Assembly (NCBI GenBank): GCA_025963465.1 | Contig: JAOQAP010000202.1 | Span: forward strand, 1 to 40,793 | Length of the DNA stretch: 40,793 bases | DNA from: Flavipsychrobacter sp. | GTDB lineage: Bacteria > Bacteroidota > Bacteroidia > Chitinophagales > Chitinophagaceae | Reading direction: 5' to 3' | Shown here: positions 9,178 to 16,848 of the stretch, piece by piece | Position numbering within the stretch: the stretch's first letter is position 1 | Layout: each line of letters starts with the position of its first letter | Notes under the pieces: model-generated | Databases searched by the model: none | What the model saw: the letters and a program-made list of their open reading frames with translations, nothing else | Told to the model about the DNA's origin: nothing | Program-made: the position numbers and the translations under genes

Positions 9178-11373
9178 TCACAAAATAGTTTCGAAAATTC
9201 CGATCACTTTCAGCATTACTGATTCATCTTCAGTTATCTCGATATCAGTATATTCCGGATTGTCAGACAATGGTTTTAAGGTAATCGATTGATGGCTCCA
9301 TTGTTCGTTGTCAGCATTCTTTTTACTATGATACTCTTTTACAGTATAGCCAGAGCCATAATCGGGGTCTTGTATATTCGTATGCTCAACCAAAACAATT
9401 TTTCCGTTTCTGGAACCTCCGATATATTTCCTGAACAGGCAGATCGAACCATTCGGAATAACTTTATTCATCGATTCACCTTGAACCGTACAGGCAAATA
9501 ATTCTTTTGATGGTTTATATCTCGAAGGCAATTTTACCCAATCATAGTCACCAATGTTATCGCTCACAGTTTGTAGGTCACTAAAATTGCCAGCAGCAGC
9601 TTTTAGGTCATAAAGAGGAACTGAGTTTTGAAATGGGATTATGTCATCTTTAGGAACAAAGTCGACAACCTTTTTCGTTTTATAAGGTGCTATATGTTTT
9701 GCAAAATATTCCCGTAGATTTTTATCACAGACGTAAACATAAGTACCCTTAATCCCTCTCAACATTATTGTCTTGTAAATGTTGATGATAAAGTCTTTTA
9801 GCTTTGCAGGATCATTAATGGAATTCTTCCCATTAATGTCGAAATAATTTTCTTTCAGGATCACTATTTCATTTTTGGTTTTATCATAAGTTATTTCATT
9901 TCCAAAAACTACTCCTGTGTAATTTAGATCATATCCTTGTATAGTATGTATACATCCTACTTCATTGACGGAGTTTGCTGAATTAACCCAGTCAATGGAA
10001 ACACTGTTCCATTGTAGTTCAGTACCATCAATTTCAATATCAAATACTTTTTTATTTTCTTTTGATATCCATTTCCAGGAGTATCCAGCAATCAACCTCG
10101 ATAATCCATTTTCTTCATTTCTTAATTTAATCTCTCTTACAATATCCTTGATAGAATCAAAAAGTACAAATTCGTATTCTTTTGAGTTGAAGACTTTATC
10201 TGTAGCAATTGTACAGTTCAATAATCCATCTATATGTTGAACATAATTCTCACCACCTTTAACTCTGAATTGAGACCTTAAATATTCGATTTTGGTAGAG
10301 CTATTGGCTTTTAATTTATCGAAATCACTTTTGCTAACGTCAGATGGCTTTATTGATTGATTTTCGTCGTAGAATAAAATCAAATTATTAGATTGTTTGA
10401 TTACCCAATCTAGTTCGTTGCAATTGTTTTTATCAAAATCTAATTTTGCGCATGCTTTGTCGAAAGAGCTATAGTAGGCACCTAAATTAATTCTTTGCCT
10501 GAGTCGATGAGATTCATCAACAACTACAATGTCAAATTTATCGTTAGCAATTTCAGCAGGAGCAATGACCATATGTGAATTCAGTCCTTTCACATTTTTA
10601 AAGACTTTCTTTAGCGTATTTCTGAACGATGACATAGGAACTACCAATGCCATTTTGGGATTAGGATATTTATTTTTCAATTCTGCAATAAGCTGGATAA
10701 ACTCTAATTCGTTATCACCAAATTCTTTGAAATTGAAGTCCTCGTTATTTGAATTAAGGAGCTTAAATAAAAATACAGCCAAAATTGTTTTTCCGGTTCC
10801 TGCACCCCCTTCTACAACAATATTTTTAGAGTCATTTCTTAATAAGCTCTTTATGATTACCGAAAGGCCATGTTGTTGTTCTTTATTTAAGGTTTTGTAC
10901 GGAGAGTATTTGAACAGGTCAGAATTGTCAATATGAGAAATGGAATGTTTGGCAATTCCTTCACCTCTCAATTTATCCCAAATGGACACGAATATATCCC
11001 AGTATACTTCTTTCTTTTGGTAGTAATTATGGTTTGCTAAACCAATGTTTCCATTCATCAATTTAAATTCGCCATCGCCGGAAATATATTTGATCAGGTT
11101 AGATTCTATATCAAGAGTTGCTGATTTATTGAATTTTTCGCTTGTAATTAGATGAACTTCTGTTAGCTTGTTTTTGGCATTGCTTTTTAAATGGCTTGCC
11201 ATTCTTGCATAGGCATCTGTAGTCTCTCCTACATATGCTTCCTTTATTTTTCCGTCACTTAAAATATACACGATTGGCCAAAGGCTCTTTGCGTAGTGGA
11301 TATTCTGAAATTCATTAAATACGTTTTGATTAAAATCATACTTCCGAACCTCGAACACATTATTAACGGTCAT
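9178..11373 (-). CDS. GIY-YIG nuclease / DUF2075 helicase / LexA-like S24 peptidase fusion
   Basis: 731 aa. The N-terminus is a GIY-YIG domain (about 31-120): VYI 35-37, AYVG 46-49, Arg57, Glu90 and Asn residues at 107-116. The centre (about 155-570) is a DUF2075/COG3410 Schlafen-group helicase: Walker A GGAGTGKT 189-196, Walker B VVVDESH 283-289, LRSQFR 365-370, HTIQGYDLNYTGVVF 476-490 and TIMLRGIKGTYVYV 535-548. The C-terminus (about 580-731) is a LexA/UmuD-type S24 peptidase: candidate cleavage bond Ala594-Gly595 in KAAAGN, nucleophile Ser634 in GESMN, and Lys679 in YTVKEYH. The ATG overlaps the stop of the MazG-like gene by 4 nt. AT-richer than the flanking housekeeping genes. Inference: a nucleic-acid-processing effector whose CTD can be removed by self-cleavage, perhaps in a RecA-linked damage response. 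Defence against phage is plausible but unproven. Confidence 0.85.
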   Translation of the reverse strand: MTVNNVFEVRKYDFNQNVFNEFQNIHYAKSLWPIVYILSDGKIKEAYVGETTDAYARMASHLKSNAKNKLTEVHLITSEKFNKSATLDIESNLIKYISGDGEFKLMNGNIGLANHNYYQKKEVYWDIFVSIWDKLRGEGIAKHSISHIDNSDLFKYSPYKTLNKEQQHGLSVIIKSLLRNDSKNIVVEGGAGTGKTILAVFLFKLLNSNNEDFNFKEFGDNELEFIQLIAELKNKYPNPKMALVVPMSSFRNTLKKVFKNVKGLNSHMVIAPAEIANDKFDIVVVDESHRLRQRINLGAYYSSFDKACAKLDFDKNNCNELDWVIKQSNNLILFYDENQSIKPSDVSKSDFDKLKANSSTKIEYLRSQFRVKGGENYVQHIDGLLNCTIATDKVFNSKEYEFVLFDSIKDIVREIKLRNEENGLSRLIAGYSWKWISKENKKVFDIEIDGTELQWNSVSIDWVNSANSVNEVGCIHTIQGYDLNYTGVVFGNEITYDKTKNEIVILKENYFDINGKNSINDPAKLKDFIINIYKTIMLRGIKGTYVYVCDKNLREYFAKHIAPYKTKKVVDFVPKDDIIPFQNSVPLYDLKAAAGNFSDLQTVSDNIGDYDWVKLPSRYKPSKELFACTVQGESMNKVIPNGSICLFRKYIGGSRNGKIVLVEHTNIQDPDYGSGYTVKEYHSKKNADNEQWSHQSITLKPLSDNPEYTDIEITEDESVMLKVIGIFETIL

Positions 11374-11702
11374 AGTTCGGTGTATTTTTTTGCGTTACCT
11401 TTCGATTTATCAGCAGGATATTTAGCCTTGTTCTTTTCTATTTTTTCAAGAACGATTTCTTCAACATTGAATTGATATTTTTCTGCCAGTAAAAATGCAA
11501 ATGAAAATACGTCAGCCAACTCTTCTTTTACTTTATCCTTGTTAGCTTCTTCCGCATTTTTCCAAAGAAATAATTCAAGCAATTCGCCAGCCTCAATATT
11601 AATGGCTATCGCAAGATCTTTAGGGTTGTGAAATTGCCCCCACTCACGCTCATCTCTAAACTTCAGTAGTTCGGCAGTAATCTTATTAGAGTCCATACAC
11701 AT
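11370..11702 (-). CDS. MazG-like nucleotide pyrophosphohydrolase
   Basis: 110 aa, a single-domain all-alpha NTP pyrophosphohydrolase of the MazG/dCTPase-like superfamily. The metal-binding pattern ExxE-20-ExxD is present: Glu37-Ala-Gly-Glu40 (EAGELLE) and Glu61-Leu-Ala-Asp64 (EELADV). The family hydrolyses (d)NTPs to monophosphates and pyrophosphate; the substrate here is unknown. It is the first gene of a two-gene unit: its TGA overlaps the ATG of the nuclease-helicase gene (ATGA), so the two are translationally coupled and probably work together, for instance on nucleotide pools or damaged nucleotides. The start may be ATG 11702 or ATG 11696. Confidence 0.88.
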   Translation of the reverse strand: MCMDSNKITAELLKFRDEREWGQFHNPKDLAIAINIEAGELLELFLWKNAEEANKDKVKEELADVFSFAFLLAEKYQFNVEEIVLEKIEKNKAKYPADKSKGNAKKYTEL

Positions 11703-11776
11703 GATTTGAATAATTACCTAAACATAAGGCTATTACTTTTAACTAAAATTATGTGGCTTTAAATTTTTATATTAAC

Positions 11777-11792
11777 TATTCATTAATGAATA
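11777..11792. promoter_or_regulatory. Perfect 16-bp palindrome in the divergent intergenic region
   Basis: TATTCATTAATGAATA is its own reverse complement and lies midway in the 138-nt gap between the divergent MazG-like and 304-aa genes. The position suits an operator for a dimeric regulator, but no HTH protein is encoded in the cassette. AT-rich surroundings make chance possible. No clear TAnnTTTG element is visible on either strand of this gap. Confidence 0.4.
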
Positions 11793-11840
11793 AATCGCTG
11801 TAAATTATTTAATTTTAAATGAAACAAAAAAATCATCATC

Positions 11841-12755
11841 ATGAAAAGAGTAAATAATGCAGCAAATCATTTAGTAAACACAATAACGGAAGGACAAAAA
11901 TATTATATCGGATTTGGTATTAAACAATTGACAAAACTTGGTAGAGAAAATTCCGATATACAAGATATTATTAAAAAGAAAAAGAATTCGGCTATTATCA
12001 CGGGCAAAAAGGGAGTGCTCAAAGAGAATACACGGGGTAAATATATACGGAAAGAACCTCAGTCTAAAACTTCTGTAATGAAACATATTGAATATTATAG
12101 CAATCACTTTCATCGGGATATAAGCTATGATAGAGAATTCAACATTTGGGAAAAGGAATTATTACATAACTATAATCTTGCATTAACGATAGGCCTTACA
12201 CCCCAGGGTGAAACTATTCTTCATTTTCCGTTATTCACCATGCAGAGTAATGAAGCCCATTATCAGATGGCAGGAGCTGCAATGAACATCGCACTTCAGT
12301 TAGGCGAATACTTTCTATTCTATGACACGAATTTTGAGCCGATAATCCCTATAACCAAAGTAGTTGACAAAAGTATTTTACCATCAGGAACAAATTATGC
12401 ATCTGTTAAAGAGAAATTAGATGTGATTTATCAAAACATTATGGAAGGTAATTCCATAGATCAGGAAGGAAATAGTTATCGTTTTGCATTATTGAAGGAA
12501 GCGGCACCAGACGATGTAACTATGGGTAGAGGAGGATTTGATGACTACTTAATGTTTGAATACATTAAAAGTGATTTAATTGTATTAGAGAATCTAAAAA
12601 GTGGTAATGCTACTTATCTGTTTAAGCGATCAAAATTCGATAAGAACATGCTTTTAGATAAACAAACAGCTCGTAGTAATAAAGCGTTTAAGGAAAGAGT
12701 AATTCATGAAAATATGGTTGAATGGAATGAAAAAATGGGCAAACATTTTTCATGA
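11841..12755 (+). CDS. Unrecognised 304-aa protein of the accessory cassette
   Basis: 304 aa, with no signal peptide or membrane segment. The N-terminal 80 residues are strongly basic (KKKKNS, GKKGVLKENTRGKYIRK), suggesting nucleic-acid contact. The middle is a mixed alpha/beta region (LALTIGLTPQGETILHFPLF), and the C-terminus ends in a conserved-looking GNATYLFKRSKFDK block followed by a charged helix. I do not recognise a family. It is divergent from the MazG-like/helicase pair, shares its AT-rich composition, and lies with it between two repeat islands, so it may belong to the same functional cassette. A stable hairpin follows the stop codon. Confidence 0.75.
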   Translation: MKRVNNAANHLVNTITEGQKYYIGFGIKQLTKLGRENSDIQDIIKKKKNSAIITGKKGVLKENTRGKYIRKEPQSKTSVMKHIEYYSNHFHRDISYDREFNIWEKELLHNYNLALTIGLTPQGETILHFPLFTMQSNEAHYQMAGAAMNIALQLGEYFLFYDTNFEPIIPITKVVDKSILPSGTNYASVKEKLDVIYQNIMEGNSIDQEGNSYRFALLKEAAPDDVTMGRGGFDDYLMFEYIKSDLIVLENLKSGNATYLFKRSKFDKNMLLDKQTARSNKAFKERVIHENMVEWNEKMGKHFS

Positions 12756-12770
12756 TATAGTACCCAATCC

Positions 12771-12802
12771 CAGCTGTGCAGAATTACAAATCTGCACAGC
12801 TG
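12771..12802 (+). terminator. Hairpin terminator after the 304-aa gene
   Basis: Perfect 12-bp stem CAGCTGTGCAGA (12771-12782) / TCTGCACAGCTG (12791-12802) with an 8-nt loop, 15 nt after the stop. The downstream T-run (GGTTTTAC) is weak. Confidence 0.7.
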
Positions 12803-13004
12803 AATTGGTTTTACAATCCTTTTGACACTACCGCAAAATTTTGTTGGTAACTTTCTTGTCGGTCCGCATAGTCTGGCATTCATTTTGTGCGCTTATAGTC
12901 GCGCACCTCGGCAGGGTAGTAGTGTAAATTTTTCAGCACTAATACTTCCCTGCTCTGCGGCACCGGAAAAAACCGGAAGTTATCCCGCAGCAAAATGCGG
13001 GCAA

Positions 13005-13260
13005 GTACTCGCGTAACTCCCCTCCTGTTTTTAGGAGGGGCGATTGAACGAGACATTTTGTCGAGTGCAATCGGGGTGGTTGGCTCGCGCCTAACCGGAA
13101 AAAAACCGGAAGTTATCCCGCAGAAAAAGTGAGCAAGAACTGTGCAAAAAAGTGAGCAACAATTTTGCTTAAAACGAACGCAAAGCATTGACAATCAAAA
13201 TCAATGTGAGCAATAATTTTTGCAAGAAAATTACGGCAAGTCCCGCAGAATCCGGAAGTA
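13005..13260. repeat. Long intergenic repeat, copy A
   Basis: About 256 nt. It starts GTACTCGCGTAACTCCCCTC with an AGGAGGGG hairpin partner, passes through GTGAGCAA-rich motifs at 13129, 13152 and 13206, and ends in CCCGCAGAATCCGGAAGTA. Copy B at 13616-13859 has the same order of parts. Shorter fragments (CCGGAAGTTATCCCGCAG) recur at about 12973, 13107 and 13554. Confidence 0.8.
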
Positions 13261-13615
13261 GTCGGCAGAGTGCCGGAATGCTATTAAGCAGCATCAAGGT
13301 CGCTCAGCACGTCATGGATTCGAGGTGCCTGTTCCACCGCCATAGCTTTTTTTATTAACCGCCGTAGTTTTTTTCAACTGCCATAGCTTTAGCGAAGGCC
13401 GTAACGAAGGAGGTATCGACGGCGGTCACCATGACAGGAACTACATTAGGCTTTTCCCAACACGAGTAGAGATCCTTCGTTCCTGCTCCACCGCTAAAGC
13501 TATGGCGGCACGCGGTCAGGATGACAAACACGAGTAACCATACCGAAAAAAAACGGAAGTTGTCCCGCAGAAAAGTGTGCTGGAATTGTGCAAAAGTGAG
13601 AGCCAGTACTCGCGT

Positions 13616-13859
13616 AACTCCCCTCCTGTTTTTAGGAGGGGATGTCACGGAGGCGTTTTTGCCAGAGTGGCTGGGGTGGTTGACTCGCGTCTGACCAGAA
13701 GAAACCGGAAGCGATTCCCGCAATCTAAGTGAGCAAGAAGTTCGCAAAAAGTGAGCAACAATTTTGCCAAAAATTGACGTAAAGTGTTGATAGTTAAATC
13801 CAATGTGAGCAATAATTTTTGCAAGAAAATTACAGCCCGTCCCGCAGAATCCGGAAGTA
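13616..13859. repeat. Long intergenic repeat, copy B
   Basis: About 244 nt, matching copy A at both ends and in the GTGAGCAA-n-AATTTTGC motifs (13729, 13751, 13805), but diverged in the middle. The rest of 12803-14227 holds further fragments, such as AACTCCCCGCC...GGGAGGGGCGACGA at 13974 and a GGAG-rich hairpin near 14080-14120. No gene is supported in this interval. Confidence 0.8.
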
Positions 13860-14227
13860 ATAACCCTCATTTCGTGAGATCGCTTCGTACCTCGCGATGA
13901 CGGTCGCGAGCCGAGATCCTTCGTTCCTCAGGATGACAAACACGAGAAATATGGGCAGGTAGATATTAAGGGAACTCCCCGCCCTTTTTCAGGGAGGGGC
14001 GACGAGAGAGATAGCGCAGCAGTCGGACGAGGCGGGGTGGGAGGGTACTCGCAACGTAAAAACCCACATACCGTACAAAACCACCTCCCCCTTCGGGTAC
14101 TCCTCCTTGAAAAAAGGAGGAGAGTTGCCCACCTTGTTCCATCCTGAAAATTCTTTACTTCTGAAAATTCTGATTCTGACAATATTTTGTATTATATTGC
14201 CTTTCTTTCAAAAAAATAACACGCACA

Positions 14228-14974
14228 ATGTCCGTAAATCTTTGCATCGATTGGGGTAATACCAATGTGAAAGCCGCAATATTTGATAATGATGTACTGA
14301 AACATCAGTTTACGTTTGGTGAGGATGACGCACTGCAGCAGGTAACCAACATACTGGATACGCACAAGCCTGCAAAGGCTATTGTATGCTCTGTAGTGAG
14401 CCACAGTCATGAGCTGGAGCAGATGCTGCAAAGCCGGATAAAAAGCGTGGTGAAGCTGGACGGCAATACGCGCCTGCCCATCAACAATGCCTACGGAAGC
14501 AGCGAAACGCTGGGTGCTGACCGTATAGCGCTCATATGCGGCGCTCATGCGCTGTACCCGCAGTATAACAATTTAGTGATATGCCTGGGCACCTGCATTA
14601 CTTACAACCTGATGCAGAAGAATAAGACCTTCCGCGGCGGGGCTATATCGCCGGGTATGCATATGAGGCTCAGGGCCATGAACGAGTTTACCGACAAGCT
14701 GCCACAGGTAGATATGAACCGCACGGAGCTCATCTTCCTGGGTTATGATACGCCTACCTGCATGCTGAGTGGTGCCGTATATGGCATGGCGGCTGAAATA
14801 GACGCTATGACGGAAGAGTACAGGCGCCAGTATCCTGATTTTAACGCCATATTAACGGGCGGTGATGCCCCATATTTTGCAGCCAAACTTAAAAGCAAGA
14901 TATTTGCCGACCCTGACTTATTGTTGAAGGGATTAAATTTAATTTTAAACTATAATGTTCCAGTCCCACGCTAA
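14228..14974 (+). CDS. coaX: Type III pantothenate kinase
   Basis: 248 aa. It phosphorylates pantothenate, the first step of coenzyme A synthesis. Seen: the phosphate-binding DWGNTNVKAAIFD at the N-terminus (Asp8), ETLGADRIAL with the family GxDR motif, LVICLGTCITYNL, GGAISPGM, and the late ILTGGDA; together these are characteristic of CoaX in the ASKHA fold. The usual GT(A/C)xTxD Asp is not obvious after GTCITYNL. It is the first gene of a tight three-gene run: the next start lies 20 nt inside its 3' end. Confidence 0.95.
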   Translation: MSVNLCIDWGNTNVKAAIFDNDVLKHQFTFGEDDALQQVTNILDTHKPAKAIVCSVVSHSHELEQMLQSRIKSVVKLDGNTRLPINNAYGSSETLGADRIALICGAHALYPQYNNLVICLGTCITYNLMQKNKTFRGGAISPGMHMRLRAMNEFTDKLPQVDMNRTELIFLGYDTPTCMLSGAVYGMAAEIDAMTEEYRRQYPDFNAILTGGDAPYFAAKLKSKIFADPDLLLKGLNLILNYNVPVPR

Positions 14975-16268
14975 AAGCTTAGTAGTTACTTTATTTGTTT
15001 TTTGCGGGGTTAGTGCATCAGCACAAACCACTGGTGCGAGTAACCCAACCAATGGCAGGGAAAATAATCCGTATTCAAAATTTGGGATAGGAACGCTGAT
15101 TAATGGCAATAATACTGTGCTGAGAGGCATGGGTAATATTACCTCTGCATTCGCAAATCCGTATGAGGTAAATACTGATAACCCGGCATCTTATTCTTTC
15201 CTGCAGCGTACCACGTTTGAAGCAGGGGGAACGGGCAGCTCTAACACGCTGAAGACAACGGGCGAAGACTATAAGACGGGCACGGCTACAGTGGCCTACA
15301 TGAACATAGGCATACCACTGAGCAAGACCTCGGGCATGTGCTTTGGCTTCCGCCCGCATTCCCGCAGCTACTACAACCTGTACGACTCTGTAGTAGGCGG
15401 CTCGCCGATAGGCAACTATTCTAAAATATATCGTGGTGAAGGTAACCTGAACTACGCCTACCTGGGCGCTGCAAAGCAGTACAAAGGCCTGAGCGTAGGT
15501 TTTAACGTAGGGTATATGTTCGGCACCATGGAGAACTTTACGGCTATAGTGCCGGACAGTGCAGGCAGCTACCAGGCCTATACATCCAGCGTGAACAACT
15601 ACAACCGCCTGGGCGGTATATACTGGAAGGGTGGCATCATGTATGAGCATAAGCTGGACTCGAATTACACAATACGGATAGGTGGTACTTTTACCATGAA
15701 GCAAAACATCAAAGAGCGCCTGAACTCTTACCAGGTCAGCATCTTCGATTTTCATGACAGCCTTGTAAATGATACATCGCACTATGTGGGTGAGCAGAAG
15801 GGTAACATGACCCTGCCTATGTCTTTCAGTGTAGGTGTGATGCTGGCCAAAGGTACAAAATGGAACGTGGGTATTGACTTCAGCGGCACAAAATGGAGCG
15901 ACTTCAACAGCGCACCTGATAACTCCCTGAATATGAATGTGGGCGATGCAGCCTACAAAACAGCAATAGGTGGTGAGTATACCCCTGATGCAAACAATAT
16001 TCGCAATTATTTCTCCCGTGTTACTTATCGCTTCGGCGCTTACTATGGCACGGATTATGTGAAGATCAATAATACCACGCTGCCTTACTATGGCCTTACC
16101 GCGGGAGCCAGCCTGCCTTTCAGGCGCTCACTCTCTAAGGTGCACATGGCATTTGATATAGGCCGCCTGGGCATGACCACCAACAACCTGATACAGCAGA
16201 CCTACGTTCGCTTTACTTTAGGTTTCTCATTAAACGATAAGTGGTTTATACCGAAAAAGTATGATTAA
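14955..16268 (+). CDS. Outer-membrane beta-barrel protein, FadL/PorV-like
   Basis: 437 aa. A signal peptide (residues 1-23, ending GVSASAQ) is followed by a repeated pattern of amphipathic strands (GTATVAYMNIGIPLSK, LSVGFNVGYMFGTM, WNVGIDFSGTKWSDF) and a last strand with aromatic residues near the C-terminus (FTLGFSLNDKWFI). This is the layout of a Bacteroidota 14-stranded FadL-type barrel. The start overlaps coaX by 20 nt and its stop overlaps lptC by 8 nt, so the three are co-translated. The position next to lptC suggests an envelope role; the ligand is unknown. Confidence 0.8.
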   Translation: MFQSHAKSLVVTLFVFCGVSASAQTTGASNPTNGRENNPYSKFGIGTLINGNNTVLRGMGNITSAFANPYEVNTDNPASYSFLQRTTFEAGGTGSSNTLKTTGEDYKTGTATVAYMNIGIPLSKTSGMCFGFRPHSRSYYNLYDSVVGGSPIGNYSKIYRGEGNLNYAYLGAAKQYKGLSVGFNVGYMFGTMENFTAIVPDSAGSYQAYTSSVNNYNRLGGIYWKGGIMYEHKLDSNYTIRIGGTFTMKQNIKERLNSYQVSIFDFHDSLVNDTSHYVGEQKGNMTLPMSFSVGVMLAKGTKWNVGIDFSGTKWSDFNSAPDNSLNMNVGDAAYKTAIGGEYTPDANNIRNYFSRVTYRFGAYYGTDYVKINNTTLPYYGLTAGASLPFRRSLSKVHMAFDIGRLGMTTNNLIQQTYVRFTLGFSLNDKWFIPKKYD

Positions 16269-16848
16269 TAAAGGGCTGACATATTATTTCAATACAATTA
16301 CCCGGATGATCATTCCGGGTGTTTTGTTTTGTGCCGTTACCGCCTGCAATAATGACCTGGACGAAGTGCGTGCCCTCACCGGCAAGAACAACCGCCAGGA
16401 AGACCGCGCCGAAGATGTGACCATCATCAATAGTAAAGACGGTCATATAAAGATGCGGGCATTTGCCAAAGAATTTGTCCGCAGTGCCAATGCCCAGTTT
16501 GCCTACATAGATATGAACGGCCAGCTGAAAGCAGAGTTTTACAGCGACAGCGGGGTGATAGAGAATGTGCTCACGGCAGATTCATCGCGCTACTACGAGC
16601 AGGAAGGCAATGTGCTGGTATGGGACAGCGTGGTGATCAACAGCAAGAAAGGAGAAAGACTCAGCACCTCTGAGCTCATCTGGAACCAGCGTGGCCAGAA
16701 GTTTTTTACCGAAAAGCCGGTCACCATTCAGACCGCTACAGAAATAATACACGGCACCGGCATGGAAGCCAACAGCGATTTCACCCAATACCAGATCACC
16801 CGCCCAAAGGGCACCGTGCAGGTGCAGAAGAACGAGTTGCCGCAGTAA
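16261..16848 (+). CDS. lptC: LPS export protein LptC
   Basis: 195 aa. An N-terminal hydrophobic segment ending in VTAC looks like a lipobox with Cys about 30, so this form may be a lipoprotein rather than a single-pass protein. The rest is the LptC/OstA-type beta-jellyroll: AEDVTIINSKDGHIKMRAFA, AEFYSDSGVIENVLTADSSR, VLVWDSVVINSKKGERLSTS and the closing FFTEKPVTIQT...GTGMEANSDFTQYQI, which strongly matches LptC in Bacteroidota. It receives LPS from the LptBFG transporter and passes it along the periplasmic bridge. It abuts the convergent histidine kinase with no spacer. Confidence 0.9.
   Translation: MINKGLTYYFNTITRMIIPGVLFCAVTACNNDLDEVRALTGKNNRQEDRAEDVTIINSKDGHIKMRAFAKEFVRSANAQFAYIDMNGQLKAEFYSDSGVIENVLTADSSRYYEQEGNVLVWDSVVINSKKGERLSTSELIWNQRGQKFFTEKPVTIQTATEIIHGTGMEANSDFTQYQITRPKGTVQVQKNELPQ

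Noticed and set aside
11370-12755. Toxin-antitoxin reading of the cassette (MazG as antitoxin partner)
   Set aside because: The MazG-like protein has intact catalytic acids and no toxin-sized partner lies beside it; an enzyme role fits better.
12822-13194. Short open frames on both strands after the cassette
   Set aside because: They lie in repeat copy A and fragments; no start context, and composition follows the repeat.
13005-13859. Possible CRISPR array
   Set aside because: Repeats are too long, too few and irregularly spaced, and no cas gene is present.
13355-13870. 171-codon open frame on the minus strand
   Set aside because: It runs through both the long repeat B and other repeat fragments, has no domain-like composition, and reads the same repeat-derived phrases as a neighbouring open frame.
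15075-15782. 235-codon minus-strand frame opposite the outer-membrane protein
   Set aside because: Shadow of the well-supported barrel gene; no recognisable domain.
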